This document shows, piece by piece, positions 15,391 through 25,809 of a stretch of DNA of 64,000 bases. The DNA lies in contig JAIQZQ010000061.1 in NCBI GenBank assembly GCA_021777105.1, positions 62,001 to 126,000 of the forward strand, given 5' to 3'. The stretch's first letter is position 1. Each line of letters opens with the position of its first letter. The DNA is from Candidatus Anammoxibacter sp. (GTDB lineage: Bacteria > Planctomycetota > Brocadiia > Brocadiales > Anammoxibacteraceae). Made by a program: the position numbers and the translations under genes. The notes beneath the pieces were generated by a model that did no database searches, was not told where the DNA came from, and worked only from the letters and a program-made list of their open reading frames with translations.

Positions 15391-17139
15391 TCACATCTGA
15401 AACACCTTAAATCCCTGATTTCCGAAACAATAAACCAGAAAGCTTTTATTGTCCGCTTCCGGATGTTCAGTTTTCCACTCTTTCTGGTAGGCGTTTATCT
15501 GCTTTATGTCCTCTTCCGTTGCCTGGAATCCGTCAACATTGTTGCCCGGAATGGAGGCCTTTATCTTGTTCCATTTGGCGTTGGAGTAATATTTGAACTC
15601 CAATAGAAACCTGATATTGGCCATTTTCGTATTATACTTGCCTATAAACTCCAAATCCGTCCTGCCTGTTGAACGCGACTTTTCAACCGCCCAGGTGAAA
15701 TAGGCGGAGAGATGTTGGCGGCAGAGTTCAAAGAAGGTGGTTCGATAAAAATTTTCGTTTACCTGTTGAAATATCGCTTCCGGCAATTGGGAGATATGAA
15801 CCCGCCAGTAATCGCCGAATAGTTGCGGTATGTCCGGTCGTTCAATAAAACTCCTCATTATTTCCGCATAGTGTGTTGTTACGTCAATCTTGTGGATATC
15901 ATTAAAGTAATCAGTAAATATGCTCTTCATATTCAGGTTCGGCAGGCACATATATTGATCATCTTCTTTTGTAAGCATGCCGAGGTAGTAAAATGATATG
16001 GGGTAAAAATCTTTTTCAAAAAACTGTGACATACTGAATTTCTCCAACAGATATGTCTTGTTGTAATTTATTCGATTTTCAATAAGAAGTCCGTTAACCA
16101 GCTCTTCCGTCCTTTCCGGATTGGAATTGGTGAGCCGATTTACCCACGATATATCCGTCTTTAGATTTATGTCGATCAGGTATTCAGGTATTTCTTTATA
16201 ATCAATGAATTTTCTTAAAAAGAACATGACAATGGTGGAATTATATAAGGCCTCGCCACATGGGTCAACAATATGGTAACCGTTATAGTTGTTCTTAATG
16301 GTCTCCATGACTGTCTTACGTGTTGCCGGTTCTATTTCATGCTCTTCATATATGGCATCCAACAAATTATCCATTTCATTTTGCGTAAAACCAAGCATAG
16401 CCTCAAACTCTTTTTCAAGGGTAATAAACTCTGCAATATTATAACCGGAAGAAAGATCGTCAATGGTAATGGGCAAAACGCCTGTAATAAACGTCCGGGC
16501 AATGGCCCCATCCTTCATGCCGCTTTTCAGAAGTTTAAAGAAGCCTTTCAGGAAGGAATTGTCTCCGGTTATCTCCTTATACAGGCTATCATTATGACTG
16601 GTTATCAACTGGTTTGCAAAATTATCATACTCGTCGATTATGATGTAAAGCTTAGGAAGGTTGGAAAATGCAATTGTCATTAATATTTCGTTTAAATTAA
16701 CAGATGCGTCTTTATTTCTATCTATATCAACAGAACCTTTAAAATATGTTTTATACATTTCTATTAATAATTTAAGCCGCGCATTACAGATATCATTGAA
16801 ACGATTCCTTATTTGATTAATATCTCCCCACGGCTCAATAATTGAAAAATCAAGGCTCAGGATCATATAACTGCTATGCTCCGGCGTTGACTCTTTTCCG
16901 ATTGCCGTGCGCCCGAACAAATCATCAAAATTATCCTTTTCGTTTATATCGTAGTAATATGACAGCATCGTGCACCAAAGTGATTTGCCGAACCGTCGGG
17001 GCCGCAGGAAAACAGGCCTTTTGTAGCGCTCAAGTAAACGGATATATGGTGTCTTATCCACATAATAAGCATTTTCCTCAACCATGGCCTTATAGTTCGC
17101 CTCGCCATAGAGTATCCGTCTTTTAGTTTCACTCTTCAA
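15391..17139 (-). CDS. AAA-ATPase/PD-(D/E)XK nuclease-like protein, copy 1
   Basis: This 582-residue protein belongs to the widespread AAA-ATPase-like plus DUF1703 family. The N-terminal NTPase has a degenerate P-loop (LRPRRFGKSL) and Walker B IIIDEYD. The C-terminal PD-(D/E)XK-like fold shows Asp in RTDLEFIG and the ELK-type pair LLEFKYY. The start is a TTG at 17139 with an excellent AAGGAG site, overlapping the end of a small upstream frame. These genes occur in several copies in many uncultured and Bacteroidota genomes and have no assigned function; mobility or DNA maintenance has been suggested. A second copy lies at 31969-33549. Confidence 0.85.
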   Translation of the reverse strand: MKSETKRRILYGEANYKAMVEENAYYVDKTPYIRLLERYKRPVFLRPRRFGKSLWCTMLSYYYDINEKDNFDDLFGRTAIGKESTPEHSSYMILSLDFSIIEPWGDINQIRNRFNDICNARLKLLIEMYKTYFKGSVDIDRNKDASVNLNEILMTIAFSNLPKLYIIIDEYDNFANQLITSHNDSLYKEITGDNSFLKGFFKLLKSGMKDGAIARTFITGVLPITIDDLSSGYNIAEFITLEKEFEAMLGFTQNEMDNLLDAIYEEHEIEPATRKTVMETIKNNYNGYHIVDPCGEALYNSTIVMFFLRKFIDYKEIPEYLIDINLKTDISWVNRLTNSNPERTEELVNGLLIENRINYNKTYLLEKFSMSQFFEKDFYPISFYYLGMLTKEDDQYMCLPNLNMKSIFTDYFNDIHKIDVTTHYAEIMRSFIERPDIPQLFGDYWRVHISQLPEAIFQQVNENFYRTTFFELCRQHLSAYFTWAVEKSRSTGRTDLEFIGKYNTKMANIRFLLEFKYYSNAKWNKIKASIPGNNVDGFQATEEDIKQINAYQKEWKTEHPEADNKSFLVYCFGNQGFKVFQM

Positions 17140-17287
17140 AACTGGCTCCTTCTATTATTTTATTGGCTTCAAAAAGAAGCTGAAATAATAAAATGATTCT
17201 ACATTCATTTGCCCGCTTTATCTCATCACGCGCTTCGTTGCGCCTTTTAAGTTTGACAAATATATCTGCAATGTTATTTCTGCCCAT
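17129..17287 (-). CDS. Small TPR-like fragment, 52 residues
   Basis: A short frame from an ATG at 17287 reads GRNNIADIFVKLKRRNEA, then DEIKRANE, and ends ASFEE. The first 30 residues look like one tetratricopeptide helix pair. It ends inside the start of the AAA/PD-(D/E)XK gene, whose ribosome site lies in its last codons, so it may serve for translational coupling. It could also be the tail of a lost TPR protein. Its existence as a protein is uncertain. Confidence 0.4.
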   Translation of the reverse strand: MGRNNIADIFVKLKRRNEARDEIKRANECRIILLFQLLFEANKIIEGASFEE

Positions 17288-17298
17288 TCCTTAATTTT

Positions 17299-18645
17299 TT
17301 ATGTTTTTTCAAATTTTTCATCAATAAATTTCGTTGTATACTCGCCTTTTTGAAACCAGGCGTTGTTTAATACTTTTAAGTGAAAAGGAATAGTTGTTTT
17401 TATACCCTTAATAGTAAACTCCTGCAATGCTCTTTTCATTCTCTGTATTGCGCTTTCACGATTTTCATCCATAACAATAAGTTTTGCTATAAGCGAATCG
17501 TAATAATGAGGAATTGAATAGCCATCATAAATATGTGAATCAACCCTAACACCCGGCCCTCCGGGAAATATCAATTCAGTAATCCTGCCGGGTGAGGGGT
17601 TAAAATTATTATCAGGATCTTCAGCATTTATACGGCACTCAATAGCGTGGCCATTGCATTTAATATCTTTTTGACGAATCTTCAATCGCTCTCCCACTGC
17701 AATACGAATCTGCTCTTTAATCAGGTCAACATCAGTAATCATTTCAGTAACCGGATGTTCAACCTGTATTCTTGTATTCATCTCCATAAAATAGAAACTT
17801 CCATCCTTATCGAGAATAAATTCAACAGTTCCGGCGCTATAATATCCCGCGGCTTTGGCGGCTTTTATAGCAGCATCGCCCATTTTTGTCCTGATTTTAT
17901 CGTTAATAGCAGGTGAAGGCGACTCCTCAATAAGTTTCTGGTGTCTTCTCTGGATTGAACACTCTCTTTCCCTTAAATGAATGGTATTGCCAAATTTATC
18001 AGCCAGGATTTGGATTTCAACATGCCTGGCTTCGTCAATATATTTTTCGATATACATATCACTATTATTAAAGGCTGATTGCGCCTCGTTTTTTGCTATG
18101 TGATAGCCAGAAATCAGCGATTCCCTGTTATGGGCGACCCTCATCCCTTTGCCGCCCCCGCCCGCCGACGCTTTTATTATCACGGGGTAACCAATTTTGT
18201 TGGCGACTTCCACAGCCTCTTTTTCAGATAGAATCAAACCTTCGCTCCCGGGAACCACTGGAACTTTGGCCTTTTTCATCGTATCAATGGCGACAGATTT
18301 ATTGCCCATTTTTGATATGGCTTCATATGAAGGGCCAATAAATGTTATATTGGATGACTCGCAAGCCATGGCAAAATCCGCATTTTCAGCCAAAAAACCA
18401 TAACCGGGATGAATTGCGTCAACGTCGGTAATTTCAGCCACACTTATAATTGCCGGAATATTTAAATAACTACTACTACTCTCTGCCTTCCCGATGCATA
18501 TAGCTTCATCCGCAAATTTAACATGCAAAGAGTCCTTATCCGCTTCAGAATAGACTGCAACCGACCCGATATCCATCTCTTTGCAAGCCCTGATTATCCT
18601 TAAAGCAATTTCTCCACGATTAGCCACCAAAACCTTAGATCTCAT
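17299..18645 (-). CDS. accC: Biotin carboxylase subunit of acetyl-CoA carboxylase
   Basis: The 448-residue protein is AccC over its whole length. It has the N-terminal biotin carboxylase fold ([18 protein letters not shown]), the ATP-grasp glycine-rich loop [21 protein letters not shown], the [16 protein letters not shown] segment, and the catalytic [14 protein letters not shown]. It carboxylates biotin on the carrier protein so that malonyl-CoA can be made. No accB or accD is adjacent. Its place at the edge of a polyketide cluster suggests extra malonyl-CoA supply, although it could be the only accC of the genome. It is transcribed divergently from a receiver gene across a region with paired repeats. 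Confidence 0.95.
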   Translation of the reverse strand: MRSKVLVANRGEIALRIIRACKEMDIGSVAVYSEADKDSLHVKFADEAICIGKAESSSSYLNIPAIISVAEITDVDAIHPGYGFLAENADFAMACESSNITFIGPSYEAISKMGNKSVAIDTMKKAKVPVVPGSEGLILSEKEAVEVANKIGYPVIIKASAGGGGKGMRVAHNRESLISGYHIAKNEAQSAFNNSDMYIEKYIDEARHVEIQILADKFGNTIHLRERECSIQRRHQKLIEESPSPAINDKIRTKMGDAAIKAAKAAGYYSAGTVEFILDKDGSFYFMEMNTRIQVEHPVTEMITDVDLIKEQIRIAVGERLKIRQKDIKCNGHAIECRINAEDPDNNFNPSPGRITELIFPGGPGVRVDSHIYDGYSIPHYYDSLIAKLIVMDENRESAIQRMKRALQEFTIKGIKTTIPFHLKVLNNAWFQKGEYTTKFIDEKFEKT

Positions 18646-19062
18646 TTAAAATACCAGTAACCTTTCATATATTAAAAAAATCTTTATAAAATTCAATGGC
18701 ATTGTATCATATAAATGAAGTTAGTCAATTAAGCAACGCGGGAGAAATCGCTATTTCTTGTAGTCTATATTTCTTTGTTATTGGATTAATTATTTTAATT
18801 AGGGTATACTTTTTGAAATTTTAATGCATGATCACACATTTTCTATAGAGCTTCCGCATAAACTTTAATTTATAGAATCAAAAGCAATTTTAGCCACAAA
18901 GGCAGGAAGGCACAAAGAAAAACAAAAACTTTGTGATTATTTAAAAATTTTGAAATTTTAATGTGTGATCACTTATTTATCTATACTAAGTGTCTGCTTT
19001 TTATAGCAACTTTATATGATTATTTATTAATAGCTTAACGGTAATGGGAAGGAAAGCTAATT
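18646..19062. promoter_or_regulatory. Divergent promoter region with two 37-bp operator-like repeats
   Basis: Between accC and the receiver gene two imperfect direct copies (18811-18847 and 18947-18984) share TTTTGAAATTTTAATG, then TGATCAC, then TCTATA. Each is centred on the palindrome TGATCA, giving TGATCACA in one copy and TGTGATCA in the other. Between them lies a common dispersed hairpin (GGCACAAAG and CTTTGTG, about 18908-18936). The spacing of about 136 bp suits a looping repressor or two-site activator acting on both directions. Confidence 0.5.
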
Positions 19063-19656
19063 ATGAAGAGAGAAGAACTGGATATAACAGGCATGGAAAT
19101 ATTGATAGTAGACGACACACCGGAAAATATAGACGTTTTAAGGAAAGCAATAGAATCCCAGGGTTTAAAAATATCATTTGCTCTTGATGGTCAAGCTGCC
19201 TTAGAATTAGTCAAAGATTGTATGCCCGACCTAATACTATTAGATATTATGATGCCTAAAATGGATGGTTTTGAAACATGCAGAAGGTTAAAGGATAATC
19301 CTGACACATATGATATACCTGTAATCTTCCTTTCTGCTAAGACAGAAACCGATGATGTTGTGAAGGGATTTAAACTAGGGGCTTTGGATTATATTACCAA
19401 ACCGTTTAAACATGATGAAGTTTGCGCAAGGGTTCAAACACACCTTCAACTGGTTTTAGCTCATAAATATCTCATTTCAACTCAACGTCAGCTTGAAGCA
19501 AAGAACAAACATTTGTTAAAAATGAATGATCTAAAAAACACATTTATAGGAATGGCGATGCGTGATCTTCAAAACCCTGAAAAATTCAACGAGATTATCA
19601 AAAAACTATCAGATTATCATGAAGAATCACAAACCGCATTTAATGTTGAAAACTGA
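19063..19656 (+). CDS. Response regulator with degenerate H-box tail, copy 1
   Basis: Residues 10-130 of the 197 form a receiver: DDTPEN acidic pocket, phospho-Asp in LILLDIMMPKMDG, and YITKPFKHDEV. The C-terminal helix contains LKNTFIGMAMRDLQNP, which reads like the kinase H box LKNxFLGMAAHDLRNP with His replaced by Arg, and no ATPase domain follows. It therefore looks like a receiver carrying the dimerisation-helix stump of a former hybrid kinase. A paralogue with the same feature is at 34342-34914. It ends 4 bp from the convergent C-FkbH-PCP gene. A clear GGAAGGAAAG site precedes the ATG. Confidence 0.88.
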   Translation: MKREELDITGMEILIVDDTPENIDVLRKAIESQGLKISFALDGQAALELVKDCMPDLILLDIMMPKMDGFETCRRLKDNPDTYDIPVIFLSAKTETDDVVKGFKLGALDYITKPFKHDEVCARVQTHLQLVLAHKYLISTQRQLEAKNKHLLKMNDLKNTFIGMAMRDLQNPEKFNEIIKKLSDYHEESQTAFNVEN

Positions 19657-19660
19657 TAAT

Positions 19661-22600
19661 TTATAAATTAACGGCTGTATCTTCATTTATATTATCAATT
19701 ATTGACGCTATTGTAGCGATATTCGGAGAGCTAATAAACCGCTGGTGTGATAAATCAATTCCAAACCGCGAATTTATTTTTGTCACTATTTTAATGCCTG
19801 CAATAGAGTGCCCGCCAACATCAAAGAAATCATCAAAAATACCGGCATTTTCAACATTCAGGGCCTCTTTCCATATCTCGGAAACAATCTCTTCTGTTTC
19901 AGTTTTGGGCTCTACAACCTCATCAATTAATTGCTCAACATTAATCCCCATCTTTCTATTCATCTCATTAACAACTTGTTCAATATTTTGGTAGTTCTTA
20001 GATATATAATCTATACGCTCTGAAACAGAAAAATTAATACTAGTTTGTTTTTCAATAATAGAATCGTCGCCATCCTCACAATCTGATACGGCAGGCTGGT
20101 TTCGCTCTGCCGGAATTATGGAACATTTCGACGCATTTTCAGCGGAAAGTTTATATGTTGTATTTCCCCTTTTTTCTATTTTCTCAGCATTTTCAAGGTT
20201 TTCTAAAAACATTTGCGCCGGTTTATTCTTTGTGCTTGTTTGAAAGTTAATATAAACATACTGCAATCCTTTTTCTAATGCAAGATCGCCTGCATATGAC
20301 ACCATTTTATGTTCCACCCCCCTGCCGAGAACTCTACAGCTAACCATAAACGATTCAACCTCCAACCCATTATCAGAATCAGTGGGTTGCGTAATCATAA
20401 ACCCCACTATACCGTATTCCCCGAACATGTCTTCAACATTTACCACCCATCCCTGAGCCAATCCGGAAAAGCACAGTTCCTTAAGTTGTGTTTCACTGCG
20501 TTCTTTAGAAGTAAAGTTAAATTGGTTTGTTCTTTGTGTCATTTGAGAAGAGCGTGTTAAGAAGGAATCTGATAATGGCTCAATATCAACTTTCAGGTTC
20601 AATTCTTTCAAAAAAGAGGCAAAGTCTAAAGTTTGTTCCTTAAATAGTTGGCGTTCTTCATTTTCTTCATACATCCTGTTTCGGCATTCGTCTTCATCCG
20701 TAACTTTTAAAGTATCAAAAGCCCAAATATTTTCGAGAAACATTTGGATCTTTTGCGGATTCCCGGGAACTTCCAGAGTCAAAACTTCAGGACAATTTGC
20801 TCTCACTTCAGCGCATTCTACAGGATTATCATCAAGGAAAATAAATGAATCCAATCCTAAATTCAATTCAGCGGCTATTGATTGCAAATTTTTTGATTTA
20901 GGTTCCCAATTAATTCTACGCGCAATGATGTGTTCATCTCTTATTATAGAATCCGACCTTGATTCAAAATATTTTCCAATTAAATCTTCATCATTTTTAC
21001 TACATAAGCATAATAACATGCCTTCAGCGCGCTTTTTCAGCATAAATTCCTGCAAAAATCTAAAAGGAGAGTATAGTTTTACACCTTGAACTCCATCAGA
21101 GCCAATTTCACCACTCCATAAAGTGTTATCACAATCCAAAACTATTACTTTATATGGTATAAGAAGCAATTTATAGATACGCCGTGTCACAAGCGCGGCG
21201 ATTGATGTATAAAATTCATTTGTGTATGATATATGGCCTGTTTCATCAACCTCATCGTCAAAAACACCTTCAACATTATAATATTCCCGCCATTCATTGC
21301 CCTTTATGGTGTAAACATCGCCTAAATCCTCAAGTAAACCTATAAGGCGTTTTTCTTCCGGTTCTAATATTTCTATATGATCATTATATAATTCCGATCC
21401 CGGAGACGATGGGCATATCCCCACAATAAACGGCGTCCCTGTCCGATTTAAACATATTCTAATAGCTCCAACAAAATCATCTATATTCTTTGATAATATT
21501 TTATCATCAAACGTTACAGGGTTGTCATTGTTAAGATTAAACAGATCTTCCAACCTGAATAAAACGATATTGAACTTGTTATCCTCATTCAAAAACAATC
21601 CATCAGAGGCGAGTAGTTGCTTTAATATATTAGAAGAAGGCGCAAACTCAAACCGATACGGCATCTCTAACTCGTAAAACCAAAACATTATTGAATCTTC
21701 TATGGGAAGGATTGTAAATGAGGCTGTAATTGCGACTTTATCATCGATATCAATTTCTTCCCTATCCTCATAATTCTGAGCTAATCGACCTTTTAGCAAA
21801 TATTGAGTCACAAGAAAGTTTGGAACCATAACTGCCTTTTCAATTAATTTAATATAATTTTCAGCAAAACTTTGGATTGTCTCAATGTCAAATAAATCAC
21901 TGTTATATTCAAAAGCCCCTATAAATTGTTCCTTGTTTTTTGACAATGCTAAAAAGAGATCAAAATCCGTAACACCCCGCTCAACCAAAACATTTTCCAG
22001 TGTTAAACAATTAGACTTACAATCAGAGACAGGCGCATCGTCATAATTAAACAGCATTTTGAAGGGAGAGCCGTTTTTTTTGCTAAAACGTTTTTGCGTT
22101 AATTCCGCAACAGTGGCAAAAAGGAGATCTTTATGTTTATAAGCCTCTGCAATTTCATGGTTAACCCTTCTTAAACACTCCTCAAAATTAGGGTTCCCGG
22201 AGAAATCGGTATGAATTAAAGCAAGCTTATCAAAATTGCCTATTAAATTTTTACAATTTGAATCTAAACGAAAATCAAACGGCATTGCTGTAATAAAATG
22301 ATTTTCATTTGTAAACAAATGGATAATTGATTGAAACGCCGTCAAAAAAACTCTTTCAGGATTGATATCGTTTAAAAGACATCCATCTGAAATGCTTTTT
22401 GACAAATCTTTTGATAATTCAAAAAAATATGTGGATCCTTTGAATGATGGAATTGCCGGACGTTTCCTGTCTGTCGGCATAGCAGTAAACGGATGAACAT
22501 TCTTAATCTTTTTTGTCCAAAAATCGTATGAAATTTTCATTGATTCGTGATCATACTCTTTTTTTATAATTTCTTTTTGAACAAACGAATGTGAAACGGT

Positions 22601-23158
22601 CAATTCAGGAAGTTCCTGTAACGGGAGCTTTCGCTCAATATCATACAACGCGCCCAATTCCTTCCAAAATAATCCTAATGAGAAATAATCGGCAATTATA
22701 TGATGCATTACAATAATTAAAATGTTTTTTTGATTTGGCAGGTTTAATAAAGCCACTCGAAATAAGGGAGCTTTTTCTATATTAAATGGATATTGAAGCA
22801 ATTTTTTAAATTCATCTTCAATTATTTTATCTATCTCTTTATCATTTTCCTCAACATCAACAACCAGCAGCTTTCCACAAAGGCCTGGTTCAATTGCTAA
22901 ACAAGGCTTCCCGGCTTTTTCAGGGAATTGATACCGTAGAGCGTCATGGCGTCTGCTCATTTCGTCAAGGCATTTATTGAAATCAGAAACATTAATACGC
23001 TCATCAACTCGCATTGCGGAACCAATATTAAAAATCGGGCTTTCAGAGTTCAATCTATGCAAATACCATATTCTTTCCTGGTCCTTCGAAATTGGCAATG
23101 CATTTTCATAGCTCTGCTCGTTTTCACCTAATGATTTTTCTGATAAATCGCTATTCAT
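19661..23158 (-). CDS. C-FkbH-PCP protein (glyceryl-type loading)
   Basis: The protein has 1165 residues. A condensation domain occupies 20-450, with the second His and Asp of HHIIADY (152-158) kept but the usual Gly replaced by Tyr. Residues 475-1000 are a full-length FkbH-like enzyme, with the HAD motif LDCDNTLWSGEIG (675-686), LDDNP and RTNQFNFT. A carrier domain ends the protein (FFDVGGHSIAG, Ser near 1117). FkbH enzymes take the D-glyceryl group of 1,3-bisphosphoglycerate, remove phosphate and load it on a carrier protein, giving glyceryl, lactyl or methoxymalonyl units. Fusion to its own C domain and PCP is unusual and suggests that the C3 unit is passed on by condensation. It is either a starter or a side-unit supplier. 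Confidence 0.88.
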   Translation of the reverse strand: MNSDLSEKSLGENEQSYENALPISKDQERIWYLHRLNSESPIFNIGSAMRVDERINVSDFNKCLDEMSRRHDALRYQFPEKAGKPCLAIEPGLCGKLLVVDVEENDKEIDKIIEDEFKKLLQYPFNIEKAPLFRVALLNLPNQKNILIIVMHHIIADYFSLGLFWKELGALYDIERKLPLQELPELTVSHSFVQKEIIKKEYDHESMKISYDFWTKKIKNVHPFTAMPTDRKRPAIPSFKGSTYFFELSKDLSKSISDGCLLNDINPERVFLTAFQSIIHLFTNENHFITAMPFDFRLDSNCKNLIGNFDKLALIHTDFSGNPNFEECLRRVNHEIAEAYKHKDLLFATVAELTQKRFSKKNGSPFKMLFNYDDAPVSDCKSNCLTLENVLVERGVTDFDLFLALSKNKEQFIGAFEYNSDLFDIETIQSFAENYIKLIEKAVMVPNFLVTQYLLKGRLAQNYEDREEIDIDDKVAITASFTILPIEDSIMFWFYELEMPYRFEFAPSSNILKQLLASDGLFLNEDNKFNIVLFRLEDLFNLNNDNPVTFDDKILSKNIDDFVGAIRICLNRTGTPFIVGICPSSPGSELYNDHIEILEPEEKRLIGLLEDLGDVYTIKGNEWREYYNVEGVFDDEVDETGHISYTNEFYTSIAALVTRRIYKLLLIPYKVIVLDCDNTLWSGEIGSDGVQGVKLYSPFRFLQEFMLKKRAEGMLLCLCSKNDEDLIGKYFESRSDSIIRDEHIIARRINWEPKSKNLQSIAAELNLGLDSFIFLDDNPVECAEVRANCPEVLTLEVPGNPQKIQMFLENIWAFDTLKVTDEDECRNRMYEENEERQLFKEQTLDFASFLKELNLKVDIEPLSDSFLTRSSQMTQRTNQFNFTSKERSETQLKELCFSGLAQGWVVNVEDMFGEYGIVGFMITQPTDSDNGLEVESFMVSCRVLGRGVEHKMVSYAGDLALEKGLQYVYINFQTSTKNKPAQMFLENLENAEKIEKRGNTTYKLSAENASKCSIIPAERNQPAVSDCEDGDDSIIEKQTSINFSVSERIDYISKNYQNIEQVVNEMNRKMGINVEQLIDEVVEPKTETEEIVSEIWKEALNVENAGIFDDFFDVGGHSIAGIKIVTKINSRFGIDLSHQRFISSPNIATIASIIDNINEDTAVNL

Positions 23159-23343
23159 TTAAAAATATCCCCTTCTTATTAGCCTGATTCTTATCGAAGA
23201 ATTCCATACAATATTAAGCAACTATAAAAGACGTAAATGTTAATAAAATAAACAATAAACTGCAAGAGTTTAATTAAGGGCTCGGTAAGGATGCGCCGCC
23301 CTATCTCAATGAAATATGACTACTCAGCTTTTCATAAAATGTT

Positions 23344-25809
23344 CTACCCGGCACATTTTATAACGCTATTAAATCGGTTATTTAGCAACGCTACGGTCTC
23401 AATCATGATTTTTTCTCCAATTTCATCCACATGCCGGTTTCGCCAACTTTCCAGTTCCGTCCCTTTTACCATCTGATTAAAAGCGCCTAACGAAGGGCCG
23501 CATTGAATTTGATAATCAACTTTCCGGTCTATATCGCCGCTTAAAGCAAAATCAGTCGATTTTATAAAATACCATTTAAAAACCAATGCCATTTTATTTT
23601 TGGGATTCTTATCCGCCAAATCAATTTCCGCCTGGGAATATTGCGTCTTGCAATCTTCATATATCTCATTAAAACTTCGTTTAAAATATTTCTCTTCAAG
23701 TTGTTTTCTTGTTTTCTCATCAAGCTCATCCAGTGAATTATGCTTTTGGTATAAGGCATAAAGTTTGTTCGCTCTTGCGGGAAAAAGCGTCCCTTTCCTC
23801 ACAACCTGCGCCTTTGCGCCCAGTTCAAACATCTCCTGCGCAGGCGCATACGCGGTGTCCTGCACATTAATTTGTTCTAATAAATCTTTAACAGCATCAC
23901 TGGTTTTAGCCTCAACAGCGCTTTGATTAATGGAACCGGTTAAAATAAAATCCGCCCCCATAATAAATGCCGCCGCCGCAGCCTCCGGCGTCCCAATGCC
24001 GCCTGCGGAGCCTAGCATTACATTCGTTGCATATCTATATTTCTCTCTCATCTCTTCTCGTAGCTTTATCATCACAGGCATTAAAACATACGCCATACCA
24101 TGGTCGGTATGTCCTCCTGAATCAGCCTCAACACATAAATCATCCGCCATAGGGACATCCCGTGACATCTCAGCCTCATCCTTAGTTATAATGTTTGTTT
24201 CAAGCAGTTTTTTTACTATACGTTCAGGAGCCGGTCTTAAAAATGCCTCGGCAACTTCAGGTCTTGACACCTTTGCCATAATCCTGTTTGTGATTGAAAT
24301 AGCGCCGTCTTCGCCCAGTTTTAAACCTTTTAATCTATAACGCGCAAGATGTTGCGAGATCTTAATGTAAGCAGACGCTTCAATATTTTTAACGCCATAT
24401 TTTAATAACAGATCAACAGTTGTTTCTTCGTATGAACTATTTAACAGATTAACGCCATATGCCTCGCCGTTATTAAGCTCTTTCTGAATATTTATAATGT
24501 CTTGTTCAATTTTCTCAAGACTAACACCGCCTGTTCCCAGATAGCTAATCATTCCAGCTTTGCCAATTCTCACAACCATCTCTTTTGAAGCTATGCCTTT
24601 ATGCATGCCCCCTGCCGCATATGCGTATTTTAAATTATATCGTTTTTTATATTCTTCAGCCCCCAGTGATTCAGCTGTAATATTCATAATTTGTTTAGCG
24701 CTTTTTCCATTTTCCAGACTTTTGCGTCTGTTTTGTTTTACGCTTAAACTCTTAGATGATTTTACAGCTTTATCATCATTTTTAATTAATTGAGCTTTAT
24801 CTTTTCCATCCTCAGGGACAACAAGTTGATTATCTCTTTTTTTTATCAAATTGTTTTCATTAAAAAAGGTTTCAACTTTTGACAAATTTTTTAAATCTGT
24901 TCCAAAAAGCGTTAATATAGCAAAATTATCAGAAGCTGAATGACTCTGCAGATTATACTTTACAAAAGCTGAAAGAGTCCCGGATGGGCTCAAATCAACA
25001 TAGACATAATCATCTTGCTCTTCTATGTTGCAAATAGTTTCCTGAAACAATATTGGCTTTCGTATCACATCCCACAAATAGTCATTATCAATTTTATTCA
25101 ACACTTTTGCTTTGGAACAGGAGATCAAAGGAATACGCGCAGGCTTATACGATCTCTTTTTCAAAATTTCCGCATACTTTGGTTTACATATGTCAATTGA
25201 AGCGGAGTGGAAAGGTATGGTTACAGGCAAAGCCTGATAATTAATGATGTTTTCTTTTAAATGATTTTGAATCAGTTTTAGATTATTAGCGCCCCCTGAA
25301 ACTACAAAATGCGAATCAAAATTTACACCCGCCAGTTCACTATTTTCAGATATAATTTGATCGTTTTTATATAGATTGCTATCAGATAAAATAGCAAGCA
25401 TTCCTCCCGGCAGGCTATGCTCTTCCAGGATTGTTGCTTGTTTAATCAGCAGTTCAAGAATCTCACCATAGTCTAGTATGCCGGCAACAGCAGCAGAGGC
25501 ATACTCTCCCAAACTTGCGCCAAGGAGATAATCGGGTTTGATACCCTTGTCAAGAAGAACCTGAGTCAATGCATATTCAACCATAAAAATTGCGGGATTG
25601 CTAAATAGAGTTCGATCAAATTGATCATGTTTACTTTTTTCATCATCATATATGTCATCAATTATTGACTTGCCGATAATACTTTTTGCAATATCATCCA
25701 GTTGCAACATCCATTTATTAAAAGCCGGGCAATTTTCAAAAAGTTCTTCGCCCATATGATAATATTGAGAACCCTGCCCTGAATATAAAAATACAACCTT
25801 TTTAAGCAT
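23344..25809 (-). CDS. Trans-acting acyl hydrolase/acyltransferase fused to PfaD-type enoyl reductase
   Basis: Two parts are visible in 821 residues. The first 300 form an AT-fold domain with SGQGSQYYHMG and nucleophile motif GASLGEY (Ser99), where malonyl transferases usually have GHS. This reading and the IPFHSAS segment fit the proofreading acyl hydrolase clade of trans-AT systems better than the loading clade. After a lysine-rich linker (about 325-375), residues 380-821 form an FMN-dependent PfaD-type enoyl reductase: ADSGGHTDHG, GSAGGIGTPEAAAAAF, GADFILTGS. It would clear stalled acyl chains and reduce enoyl intermediates in trans. Upstream of the C-FkbH-PCP gene on the same strand. Confidence 0.9.
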   Translation of the reverse strand: MLKKVVFLYSGQGSQYYHMGEELFENCPAFNKWMLQLDDIAKSIIGKSIIDDIYDDEKSKHDQFDRTLFSNPAIFMVEYALTQVLLDKGIKPDYLLGASLGEYASAAVAGILDYGEILELLIKQATILEEHSLPGGMLAILSDSNLYKNDQIISENSELAGVNFDSHFVVSGGANNLKLIQNHLKENIINYQALPVTIPFHSASIDICKPKYAEILKKRSYKPARIPLISCSKAKVLNKIDNDYLWDVIRKPILFQETICNIEEQDDYVYVDLSPSGTLSAFVKYNLQSHSASDNFAILTLFGTDLKNLSKVETFFNENNLIKKRDNQLVVPEDGKDKAQLIKNDDKAVKSSKSLSVKQNRRKSLENGKSAKQIMNITAESLGAEEYKKRYNLKYAYAAGGMHKGIASKEMVVRIGKAGMISYLGTGGVSLEKIEQDIINIQKELNNGEAYGVNLLNSSYEETTVDLLLKYGVKNIEASAYIKISQHLARYRLKGLKLGEDGAISITNRIMAKVSRPEVAEAFLRPAPERIVKKLLETNIITKDEAEMSRDVPMADDLCVEADSGGHTDHGMAYVLMPVMIKLREEMREKYRYATNVMLGSAGGIGTPEAAAAAFIMGADFILTGSINQSAVEAKTSDAVKDLLEQINVQDTAYAPAQEMFELGAKAQVVRKGTLFPARANKLYALYQKHNSLDELDEKTRKQLEEKYFKRSFNEIYEDCKTQYSQAEIDLADKNPKNKMALVFKWYFIKSTDFALSGDIDRKVDYQIQCGPSLGAFNQMVKGTELESWRNRHVDEIGEKIMIETVALLNNRFNSVIKCAG

